Source: Eumeta japonica
Lineage: Eukaryota > Arthropoda > Insecta > Lepidoptera > Psychidae
Assembly: GCA_005406025.1 (NCBI GenBank)
Contig: BGZK01000084.1
Span: 744,001-808,000 of the forward strand
Length of the DNA stretch: 64,000 bases
Reading direction: 5' to 3'
Shown: positions 37,301 to 46,054 of the stretch, one piece after another
Layout of the letters: each line of letters opens with the position of its first letter
Position numbering within the stretch: the first letter of the stretch is position 1
Position numbers and translations under genes: made by a program
Notes under the pieces: model-generated
Seen by the model: the letters and a program-made list of their open reading frames with translations, nothing else
Database searches by the model: none
Told to the model about the DNA's origin: nothing

Positions 37301-40300
37301 TTTGCAATGTTACTTCTCAGCTCCATCAATTTGTCTTCACTTGAAGTCTTTACTGCCAATAGAGAATTTAGTACAGGCATCAATTTTAGATACATTGTTT
37401 CATCACTATCATCTCCTTCATCTAAACCAGGTCGTAGAATCAAATTAAATTGAGTTTTTAAAACTTCACATATTATACCTTCTTGGATATCCTACAAAAA
37501 TAATTAGAAAAAATAATACATTACAAAATAATGAAGAAATCCCAAAAGTAGGAAAATTCACAATATTTTTTTTCATATATAATATACATACTGTAAGAAA
37601 ACAATGAGGACCTCCTTCGATGAAACAAATACTTGCAGAAGCATCAACGATTGGGGAAGGAGTCGCTTCTAATAGCAACTCATTAATGCAACTCGTTAAA
37701 TAATCCATACCATGTAGTTCATCTTTAATTTTATTCGTTATATCTTGTCTCAGTGCAGTTAATATGAACAATAGCTTCATATCGAAAAGCATTATGTCTT
37801 CCTTGCTGGATATATCTTTGTAAATTCTCACACGTGCAATCAAACCATGTGCAATAGATGTATGCACACACAAAGCTCGAGCCACCTCACTGTTAAATGC
37901 CAGGTTGTATAAACATTTCAAAGCTTCAACCATTATGTCGTTGTTCGGAAATTCCGTCGGCATCATGGATTCGTTCTCGTAATTAACCAATTGGTAGAGG
38001 CCCGCTCTTTCCATTAATATAATTATCCAATTTTCACATAGAAGATTCTCTAGATCAATTTTGTCACGACTGAAATATTAAGGCACAATAAAAACTCTGG
38101 TTTATATCAAATTTAAGAACATTTCACAAATGTAGTAATATGTACCTCAATATTCTTATAGTTGCCAGACATAAGGTATGCACTGAGATACATGACGGAT
38201 TTTTTAGATACTTAAATAATGTAGTCCATAATAATACTCGGTTATTATTTATTGAAAGACATGGGAAGAAAAAAACATTTTCATTCTGTAATTAAAATTA
38301 TAATTATTTATTTATCACTGAAACAATACTATTTAAGGAAAATTTAAATTAAAATTAGTGTCGACCGAACTTTCGGTTTCGGTTTGATTTCGCCTAGTTT
38401 CGGCCAAAAACGAGTTTCGGCCTAGTTTCGGTTCTGCCTCAAATCTGGCGAGCTATGGCCGTAACTCCGTTCGGTTAGTCCCGCGCTTTGATCGGCTTTG
38501 ATCGGACACGTTCGTACGTGCGCTCTCGCCGTGATCACATCAAGCTCAAACAACAAGCCGCTCGCTCGCAGTCGCGATTCATGTCTGGACTTGTACGTTC
38601 GGTTTTCGCTTGCTGTTGGCAGAGTTTGTTGTGAAATCACGACAAATACATTATTTTAAGGAATCAGGTGAGTTTTATTTTATATTGTTAATACTGTGTT
38701 TATCACTGTGTATTACTAAAATTAGTGATAAATATATGTTTTAGTATGTTCATTTAATACTAAAACGCGTTACCAAAATTTGGTTGAAGTGTGTAATGTG
38801 TAGGTATTTTATTATAAAATGAGGCGTACCTGTGTAATGATTACAAGTTATTTTATTTGGTAATTCCCGTATAAAATAACTTGTAATCATTTAATTATTT
38901 TAATTGTTATTTTATACTGGAGTGCGATGCACGATGACAAGTTACTAGGAAACTTGACATCACGGTATGTATTCGAATAAAATAACTTGTAATGTATAGG
39001 TACATGGTATCTTACTAATATTATAAACGCGAAAGTTTGAGAGTGTGTGTGTGTGTGGCTATATTGTCTTAGGTGCCTATAGGTAATTTTGTACTGTATG
39101 TAATGTATGTTGCGATGTGTTGTTAACTATATTTATCAAGAGAATAGCCCTAATGTACCTATTTTGTTTCAGCATATACCAATGAAAGAGCAATGTCGCA
39201 AAAATTACATTTGGGATTTTTGAAAAATCTACGTCAGATTTATCTAAAGCAAAATGTAACAAATGCCATAAATTATATTCTTTGGGAAGTTCTGAGCCGA
39301 GCGACAGACGATTCATGGTTTGAAATTGCACTTGTCTAAATTTCATGGAGAAGAAAATAGGCAGTATTTAAAACGGCAAGCTGAAAAGAAGAGCAGAAGT
39401 TAGAAGCTAAATTAAAGAGACGGAAATCAGAAATTTCAATCGCAACAGGCAGTACTAATAGCAGCAGTGGTGGCCAACTTGTACAAACCACAATTTTCAA
39501 AATGGAACAAGCAAGGGCCTTAAAAGCTTCTATGTGGCCAGATGATCACGAGATATCTCGTAGAATCGACAAGAGTATCATGGACTTGATAATTGTGGAC
39601 ATGCTTCCATATTCCATTGTAGACAGTGAGGCATTCAGAAGACTCAATTTTACCGATCCTCATTCTCCTCAAAATATAATTTTAAATCCGAAAATATTTC
39701 CGAACTACTTTGATGCCTCAGACTTATGAAATTGTTTCAAAAAAGTGTACGATTTAATTGCCAATTGTGAATGGATCAGTGGCACCTGTGATATATGGAC
39801 CAATCCTCCTAAAACATGCTCACTACTGAGTCTCACTGGCCATTTTATCATGGGACCAAAACGTCTTAAAGTTATATTAGGCTAAAAGTACTTGAAAATG
39901 ATCATACAGGACAGTATATTGATGAAAAACTACAAGAAATGATAACTAAATGGAATATAAATAAAAACTCTTTCTTATTTTACGTGACAACGCCAAAATA
40001 TATGGTCAGTGCTACGAGATCAATATTATGAATCTTTAGGCTGTATGTCACACATTACAGCTGGTAATTAAAGATGCATTATTTTCCGAAGAAAGACACG
40101 AAATTGTTATCAAAACTTGTAGAAAAATAGTAGGGCATTTTAAGCGTAGCGAGCAAGCTTCTAGAAAGTTAATTGAGTGCCAAAAACAATGTGGAATACC
40201 AACACATTCTCTGATTCAAGATGTCGAAGTCAGATGGAACAAAACCTACAACATGTTGGAAAGGTTGTTAGAACAAAAAACCGCTGTTAATTTGTACAGT

Positions 40301-43285
40301 GTGGAACATGACCGTATTGACACTCTTTCTTCTTCTGATTGGGAACTCATGAAGAATCTTACTCAAGTCTTGAAGTTCTTCTGAAGCTACGCTCGATCTG
40401 TCATTTGATAACGCGTGTATATCGATTGTTATTCCTTTAATTGCATTATTAAACAGAAAGCTCCAATTTAGAGATGAAAATGAAAGCGAGTAATGAGGAG
40501 CATGAAAACCAAGTTGCATGAATCCATGAACCGAAGATTTGCATACGCCAAGGTCATGCAGCCCTTATTACCGACGTTGTTGGATCCCAGGTTCAAAACA
40601 CATATTTGAATTCTGATGAAGTCGACATAGCCACCATGGAAATAGAAAACCATATGAGGATTTACGCTGATAACTCACGCGAAACAGCAGGCACAAGCGG
40701 CCAAGAGCCGTCTAGTTCTTATAGGCTTTCCCCTTATGAAAAGATGGCGGGCTTTGGGATGTCCATGACAAATCGACTAGTCAAGCAATTCAAAGTTCTG
40801 ATGCAGTGATAAAGATGACTTATCTACACAAGTAAAAAAACATTGAGATCTACTTAGCGAACCGAGACTGCAAAGAAATGCAGACATATATAGTTACTGG
40901 GATTGTAGTCCTTTTGTGTCTTTGAGAAAGGTGGCACTAAAATACTTATCCGCTCCTCCGACAACTGTTTCTAGTGAACAATTGTTTAGTGCTGCTGGGC
41001 AAATTTATTCAGACCGAAGAAGCAATTTGCTCGGAGAAAATGTAGATAAATTGTTGTTTTAACTTATAATATTAGACTATTTCATTATGAATATTAATTG
41101 TTTGATAATTTAAATCTAAGAAAAGGTAAATTTGTTGTGATAATATGTTAAGTTGATAGTAGATACTTAGAGATGAATCAGACTGAATTAACACGTGATC
41201 TCAAAATAAATAAATAAGCTGATTGATAATAATATTTTGATTATTTACTCCTAATATCCCATAAATCTTAGCTTTCTATTTGGCTTCAAGGAAGTTTGGT
41301 TTGGTTTGGTTTGGTTTGGCGAAACTAAGACCGAGGCGAAATTCGATTTCGGTTTCGGTTCTGACCATGAAAACTAGTTTCGGTCGGACACTACTTAAAA
41401 TAAATAGTTTGTAAAAAGAAAAATAATCTTTACAGTTGTAAATGAGCTAGAGCATAAAAATGATAGCTTATCTTGAAACTTATATGTAAAAATAAAAAAT
41501 TATAATAAATACACAATATGTAATTGAAGATTATCAATGAAGCTAATAACTCAAATAGACATTTTAACTATATTATTTTAAACAAACAAAATCACAAGTT
41601 TTGAGATTTTTTCACATGGAAACAAATGTACTCTGATTCACAAAATAATTATTTTGTCGCTATTGCTATTGTCCTTCCCTTTGTGAAGCTAGGTACAGCT
41701 TAAACATTATTGTGATGATGAGTAACTGTCTCACAGTACAGTTCCATTACTTACTACTGTCGTTTTTAAAGAACTTTGGATAGAGGGCGAGTGGATGAAT
41801 GGATGAATTGGATGAATGTGTGTTGGCTAACCACAGAAAAACAAATTTGAAAGATTTTGCTTACATGGTGATGTAAACTTGAAACTTGGTTAAGGCAGTC
41901 AAATTAAGACAAGTTGAATGTCAACGGAAAAAGGGAATGAAAAGGAGAAAAAGAAAAAAAAGCTCAAGAAAAAGAAAGAAAAGAAATAAGACAAGATAAG
42001 ATGACTTGTCATTTGAGAAATTATAAAACATTCTTTTGAAAGGGTTTGGATGTTCAGAAGTTAGTACTAAAGATATAGATTGCGATTACATAGTATGTGA
42101 TTCATAAAACCCTGCGGTTCAGATTCTAAACAATGATGAACTTATTGAAAGTGTGAAAGAAGAAAATGTTGAGGAAGATGGCCTTAATGACAAAATAGGT
42201 TTTGCTGGCCTTAAAACTGCATTGGAGTGGATGGAATGTCAGCCTAAATGTGACCACATGTGACGTCTCACTACCAAGTGGATGCACAACTAGGCTGCTC
42301 AAAAATGATCAAGGCAATCAAATACCTTACTTTGACCGAGATGTTCAGCAAACAATGTATTTTGTTTACATTACAATGTACAGCACTTGTAACCTATATA
42401 ACATGTAAAGTGTTGCCTTACATTTAATTATATAATTAAAAATTTACAGATACTGCAATTAAGCTCTTTTTTGTTAACAAAGATCCTTGTATGGAAAATA
42501 TCCAATTATCCAAATTTTTAATTATCAAATGGGGTTTGGTCCCAATCGATATGTATAATTGGAGTTTTACTGTATTATGTAATATATATAATAGTATAAT
42601 AACCCCACCATTGAGGCATATAATCCCATAATCTTTTTAACTCAGATTAAAGAACTTGAAATTTAAACCTCGCACACTAGACCAATACAGCTGGAGTCAA
42701 TTGGGAACATTGGGATATTTTTGGTTGAAAAAAAAGAATATGGAAACCTATACCACAGTACACAGGAATTGTATCTACACTGCTCTGATCTAATTCCATA
42801 ATACTTGTACCTAAAATTTTACTACAATAATTTAGTACAAGTTTTAGTACAATGAAATGCACAAAATGACTATTTACACAAAATTTCTAAAACTCGGTAA
42901 TTTATGCTAAAGAGTACCATAAGTTATAAAATATCTGTCCCAAAAGAAAGTTCAAAACGCCTCTCAATCCCGACTTATCGGCCAAAGTCACCGTAACTTA
43001 GTATTAAATTTAATTTATAAAAATATTAGTAATGATGACAGAATGGTCAAAAGAGACGTCTCTGAATTCGAAGATAATGAATTCGAATTCTCGTCATCGG
43101 TGAATTGATAATTATTTTCTTAGAACGTGCAAATGGCCCTGGTTTTGAAAGACCACCTCACACCATCGAAAGCTTATTACATGGATAACTGTCCTACTTA
43201 CAGATTTTAAGAACTTCGTTAGGATTTCATATATTCTATCGATACTCGTCTCGTTAGCAAGAAGTTGAATGTCACTCTCTTCCAT
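25162..43285 (-). CDS. Ric8: Synembryn / Ric-8 (G-alpha chaperone and exchange factor), 555 aa
   Basis: Eight coding exons with matching phases: 43285-43202, 38285-38146, 38069-37592, 37491-37289, 34650-34512, 33691-33448, 30775-30555, 25320-25162 (stop TAA). They sum to 1668 nt, or 555 aa, close to the usual 530-570. The start MEESDIQLLANETS has a likely acceptor 14 bases upstream (AG at 43301-43300), implying a spliced 5' UTR. Family landmarks: VEALKCLYNLAFNS, LLELLQYRL, SARGCRAHRKYLRGVVLPPL, VKYTGFGNAAG, and a C-terminal EYEAMKLVNLFEKMVTHGV. An acidic Ser-rich stretch SSSSDDSDTEEYREA (about residues 455-470) matches the region phosphorylated by casein kinase 2 in animal Ric-8A. Known role: cytosolic armadillo-like protein that folds and activates G-alpha subunits and is needed in asymmetric division and gastrulation. 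Introns host a CR1-like relic, a mariner, a hAT and a pogo fragment. Confidence 0.96.
25691..25717. repeat. (AT)n microsatellite
   Basis: Uninterrupted AT dinucleotides in the last Ric-8 intron. Confidence 0.9.
26018..26600 (+). pseudogene. Transposon-encoded protein remnant, family unknown
   Basis: A plus-strand frame reads VHNVCRKRYNN and SFKDCCFLCAAEITAEF, then after frame breaks LYMKKLYQAPPTKNINKRGP, and then YLERNPDEYQLSLDELIAK. The CxxC and the 'V(H)..CR..Y' start resemble the N-terminal zinc-ribbon region of large multi-copy transposon proteins in insects. At least two frameshifts and several stops make it non-functional. It lies antisense in the Ric-8 intron between 30555 and 25320. 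The superfamily was not determined. Confidence 0.5.
26601..28530. other. AT-rich intron DNA of Ric-8, nothing recognised
   Basis: No exon, ORF or element signature was seen. The left part of the degenerate repeat field to the right may begin near 28100, where phrases like GAGCTTTTGTGCTTGAAAA recur loosely. Confidence 0.5.
28540..29345. repeat. Degenerate tandem array, period about 145 bp, at least six units
   Basis: Anchors of the form CGACGCAGTTTTATAAGCAG then AAAA recur at about 28556, 28703, 28832, 28979, 29121 and 29279 (spacings 147, 129, 147, 142, 158). Further shared phrases follow each anchor, such as GGTAGAGTAGTTTA / GGTAGAATAGTTTT / AGTAGAGCAGTTTA / GCAGAGTAGTCTA. The units are strongly diverged. 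No ORF runs through them. Confidence 0.7.
29426..29489. repeat. Short tandem duplication, 37-bp unit
   Basis: TCATATTAATTAGAGTTGTA followed by TAGATAT occurs twice, 37 bp apart. It is a simple recent duplication next to the larger array. Confidence 0.8.
30358..30446. repeat. Nested inverted repeat of about 90 bp
   Basis: The outer arms AACATATGAT and ATCATATGTT and the inner arms 30384-30407 and 30409-30433 (around TGCAACAA/TTGTTGCA) fold into one long imperfect hairpin. It may be a tiny palindromic element. It lies in a Ric-8 intron about 110 bp downstream of the 30555 donor. Confidence 0.7.
31835..32970 (-). mobile_element. CR1/Jockey-like non-LTR retrotransposon relic (reverse transcriptase)
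   Basis: On the minus strand, conserved RT blocks appear in order but in shifting frames: NLTNFRPISILQTLSKIFEK, LILNQLLSHFYS, RRQFGFTWGRSTIDVGVELV, a domain-A block reading FYDISKAFDY, then RGLPHGSVLSAFLF, and MFVDDTSLLF (the YxDD box). A C-terminal block at 32060-31850 reads SYGILLWGYLVDINRIFVLQ. Numerous stops and frameshifts kill it. It sits in the Ric-8 intron between exons 33448 and 30775. No 3' tail or target duplication was identified. Confidence 0.85.
33724..33765. repeat. Hairpin, 20-bp stem with 2-base loop
   Basis: TATAGAATTGAATCTAATCC pairs with GGATTAGATTCAGTTTTATA, 18 of 20 positions. It is located about 35 bp upstream of a Ric-8 splice acceptor on the transcribed strand, so it would fold in the pre-mRNA near the branch-point region. 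Confidence 0.75.
34269..34334. repeat. AT/ATAC microsatellite
   Basis: About 65 bases of AT dinucleotides with a few C interruptions in a Ric-8 intron. Confidence 0.9.
35558..36590 (+). mobile_element. Dead mariner transposon
   Basis: The plus-strand frame starts at an ATG (35558, MIFYDFKCNLIAHQC) and continues with GDKASCKMTIYNWLVEFKHG, DRHVTYHDIQVSLGIGMSKI, NSTEAQKTDHVTWCDAILTR, FKEGASNLVWDIATGNTTWI, LHHHNASSHTA, YSPDLAPCHF and CIDANGE. The layout is that of a full mariner transposase (about 345 aa). Frameshifts and stops are common. Two catalytic Asp are replaced: TGDE reads TGNT and HHDNA reads HHHNA. The right terminal repeat is recognisable (reverse complement GGGCGCACTGAAAAGTTCTG) and ends near 36590; the left one is lost. 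It lies antisense in a Ric-8 intron. Confidence 0.85.
38836..38891. repeat. Inverted repeat inside the hAT element
   Basis: AATGATTACAAGTTATTTTA and its inverse at 38871-38891 form a 21-bp stem with a 14-base loop. A third, partial copy (ATAAAATAACTTGTAAT) lies at about 38979-38995. It is subterminal in the hAT 5' part, where transposase binding sites are usually repeated. Confidence 0.8.
40895..41062 (+). pseudogene. hATC dimerisation domain of the hAT transposase
   Basis: The 55 codons before the stop are unbroken. They start YWDCSPFVSLRKVALKYLSA, contain the diagnostic PPTTVSSEQLFSAAGQIYSD, and end NLLGENVDKLLF. This is the conserved C-terminal hATC motif (L-x-P-x(4)-ER-FS-type). The rest of the transposase upstream is broken, so no functional protein is expected. 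Confidence 0.85.
42119..42572 (+). mobile_element. 3' fragment of a pogo/Tigger-like transposon
   Basis: At 42119-42262 the plus strand reads NDELIESVKEENVEEDG and then GFAGLKTALEWMECQPKCDH to a stop. This acidic C-terminal segment is typical of pogo/Tigger (CENP-B-like) transposases. About 310 bp further on, GGAGTTTTACTG followed by TA at 42573-42574 is the right terminus (CAGTAAAACTCC inverted). The left half was not found; a lysine-rich simple stretch (41935-41995) may belong to it. Confidence 0.6.
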
Positions 43286-44180
43286 TTCGATCACTGGAAC
43301 TAAGCAAAATGTTGAAGGAAAATAAAAAGGGTGATATATAAATCCAATATCACTTTTAAATAGCAATAAACATGTTTAAATTACTTTCAATGAATCTAAG
43401 CGTCTAAAGCAAAGGCTTCTATTATAGAACCACAAGCAACAACCAGGATCTGTCAATTGAAAATAATTAAATAGTATAGTCTGTGACTCAAACCATCACG
43501 AAACCAAAGAACAATAACACACAAAATCTCAAACACCTATCGACAACTGAATCTGTCACAAAACAATATTTTATTAGATTAAAAATTCCTGGCTCATTGA
43601 AATATAAAAATAACTTATGGTTATAAGCATATAAATAAAGTATTTGAGTTAGATACACTTACTATGCTTCGCGACGATTTCACATAAAATATAGAGTCGT
43701 CAAACATCCTCATAAACAAAATTTACAGATACAAATTACGCAAACCTCTAAATCATATAGGATAACTTATCAAATATTTTAGTTTTGGTTCCAGTAACAT
43801 TTTATAAATTATCTTCATTTCAAATTTTTTATTTGTACATCTCATCGTATAGAAAAACAAACGAAAACAACGTACTAGGTCCATCCAGAGACAAAAAAAG
43901 CAGTTTACCAAAATGTAATCAATTTTATCAAAACTAAAACCCATATAATTCTTGTGATCTTACACCTTACATGTATACTATGATTATAACTGATAATACA
44001 AAAAAGAAACCTTTTTGAAATGTAGCTGCATATGTTTCTGATAGATACAAAATTAACAAGTACCTTAAAAAAACGTAAAATAAATTCTTTGCGACATAAT
44101 AATTTTTATGAAAAAGTTAAACTGTGTAAAACGTTTGTTACTTTGCGTATATGTTCTATGAACATTATGTACGTCTATAC
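43286..44180. other. Upstream of Ric-8, no gene seen
   Basis: AT-rich DNA that probably holds the untranslated first exon and promoter of Ric-8, because the start codon follows a splice acceptor. The exon itself could not be located. Confidence 0.4.
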
Positions 44181-44189
44181 CACTATATA

Positions 44190-44720
44190 AATCTATTGGT
44201 TCTGTCTATTTATTTTTTTCAACTAATTTTGTGATAAATAATCGTTTTATGATGCAGTGATTCGCATTACACTATTTTTTTTCATTTTTGTCTGTCTATC
44301 TGTCTTTTTACAAATCAAGAACCTCTCTGACGATCGAAATGAAAATTGAAAATGAAATATACAGTAATAAAATGTAGTTGCACACATGATAGGCCACTGT
44401 CTATTATTTTACTATATGTCTGTCTGTGTGTTTTTTATAACGTAAGAACGGTTTAACCGATTATGATTAAAATTGGTATACAGTAAGAACATTTGATTTC
44501 GTAAATGGTATTTGATTTAGTAGTGGTAGGTTATTGTTTTCCAGTTAGTCTGTTTGTCTGTCTGTACGTTTTTCTATAATTAATAAAAAGGTTTCACTGA
44601 TTTTGATGAAAATTTGTATACCGACAGTAAGAACATGTGATTGTGTAAATAATAAGCTACTGTCTGTCTATCTGTTTTTGACATGTGTGCTTGTGTTTTT
44701 TATAACTTATGTATAGCTGT
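44190..44720 (+). repeat. Degenerate tandem repeat, period about 130 bp, around TGTCTGTCTGT
   Basis: Units begin with TGTCTGTCTATCTGTC-like strings at about 44288, 44417, 44548 and 44662, followed by TTTTTTATAACGTAAGAACGG and ATTTTGATGAAAATTTGTAT variants. The unit resembles an abundant lepidopteran repeat phrase (recalled, not searched). A related single unit lies near 4590-4830. Confidence 0.6.
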
Positions 44721-44729
44721 ATTTTTTAT

Positions 44730-45770
44730 TAGTGAGTTTGTCAATATAAGTAAACAAAAGCCTAAAGATACAATGCAGAATATTTAGTTTATGTTTAATG
44801 AGACACGAGGTTCAGAGCGTATGGTTGTTTTTTATGTGACCTCTGACATATAATAGGTTTCAACTCAGGTCTAAATTACCTGTTTTTCATCAATTGAGAC
44901 ATATGATAAACATTGTACATGATTCAGTGTAATTAATGGGCGCCAACCGAAAACAAGTGCCGAAAAAAGATATATAATCAAACTTAATGATGTTCACAAT
45001 CAAATATTGTACAAAGAGATTAAGGTAGGTACTTGATTTCGAATATTGAACTGGGATCACTTCCCCATGTATATTTGTTCTTGGTTTCTCATGTGATGAA
45101 ACCTCGGCAGTAGGCAGCGTAGGCAACTATACTTGAAGAAATGTTGCGGGCTGAGGCTGCCTCAGCAATGGAACACTGTGCACTTCCAAGCCGCCGTCTG
45201 CGTATCCAGATATCGAACATCCACTCTTGCGGGGGTGAAAAAAAAAGGATCCTAGAACCACCATAGACACGTGCCACCTATGATAACCGGTATACCTGAT
45301 TTCACAAATCACTTATCTGAACAAAACATCGCATCTTACCCGTTATTTAGGAGGATCCCACGACAAATATTTATATTAGACTGGAGAAGATTGACTGGTT
45401 ATAATATTTCCTTGAAAGAAATTCGCCTTTCGCAATGTCTGCCCTGACGCTTTTCAAATCAGAAAAGAATACCCACGAATTTCTGTATTTGAAAAAGTTA
45501 TCTTCGATATGATACAAATGATATGGATGATCAATCTAATGAAGGATTTAATGAAACTAACAATTAAATATTCAAAACAGATGTTTTTAAATTTTTAAAG
45601 AAGATGAGAAACTACTCGAGTAAAGTAGACTATAAACATTTCGATATGGCGTCATCTGCACATTCGTGCTATAACATATTTTAAAACTTCTTCCACTTTT
45701 AGAAACCTACATCAACTCCGAGTAATATAGCCTAAATTTTATTTTGGTGTAGCTCTATTCAAATCAGTAC
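44730..45770. other. Intergenic DNA with a GC-richer patch, unresolved
   Basis: At 45090-45312 two overlapping minus-strand ORFs of about 61 aa have no recognised domain. The patch is flanked by AT-rich sequence. It could be repeat-derived or part of the Ric-8 5' region. Confidence 0.35.
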
Positions 45771-45840
45771 TGTGAGAGGTAGCGTAATCGATATTGCATA
45801 CAAGATGAAGAGCAGAATAGCAAGTCAAAACGAATTGGAA

Positions 45841-45888
45841 TTTTTCAATTTTATTCGCAAAGAGAACTTTGCGAATGAAATTGAAAAA
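45841..45888. repeat. Hairpin upstream of NDUFA9, 22-bp stem, 4-base loop
   Basis: TTTTTCAATTTTATTCGCAA then AG pairs with 45867-45888 around the loop AGAA with one G-T type difference. It ends 166 bp upstream of the NDUFA9 start codon, between the divergent genes Ric-8 and NDUFA9. Confidence 0.85.
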
Positions 45889-46054
45889 TCTTTTAGCTGC
45901 AACTACCTAGACTCAATCATTAGAAACTTTATACGTCACATACATGAGATTGACACTTTAAATGTCATATGCATATGTCACTGACAAATTGAATGGCTGG
46001 CTGTGGCCAGCTGTCGTTTCTTTATTTCGAAAATATATCTAATAAACCGTGAAA

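Larger units (their letters stand above)
38356..41393 (+). mobile_element. hAT transposon, 3038 bp, with 8-bp target duplication
   Basis: The left end TAGTGTCGACCGAA and the right end TTTCGGTCGGACACTA are inverted repeats, with further TTTCGGTTTCGG subterminal copies on both sides. The flanks ATTAAAAT (38348-38355) and CTTAAAAT (41394-41401) agree at 7 of 8 positions, fitting the 8-bp hAT duplication. Transposase remnants read on the plus strand: MEQARALKASMWPDDHEISR (39502 on), MDLIIVDMLPYSIVDSEAF, ANCEWISGTCDIWTN, and an uninterrupted C-terminal dimerisation domain at 40895-41062. About ten stops or frameshifts separate them. It sits antisense in Ric-8 intron 1. Confidence 0.9.

Noticed and set aside
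41299..41320. GGTTT repeats as telomeric sequence
   Set aside because: The insect telomere repeat is TTAGG. These few units lie inside the hAT subterminal region.
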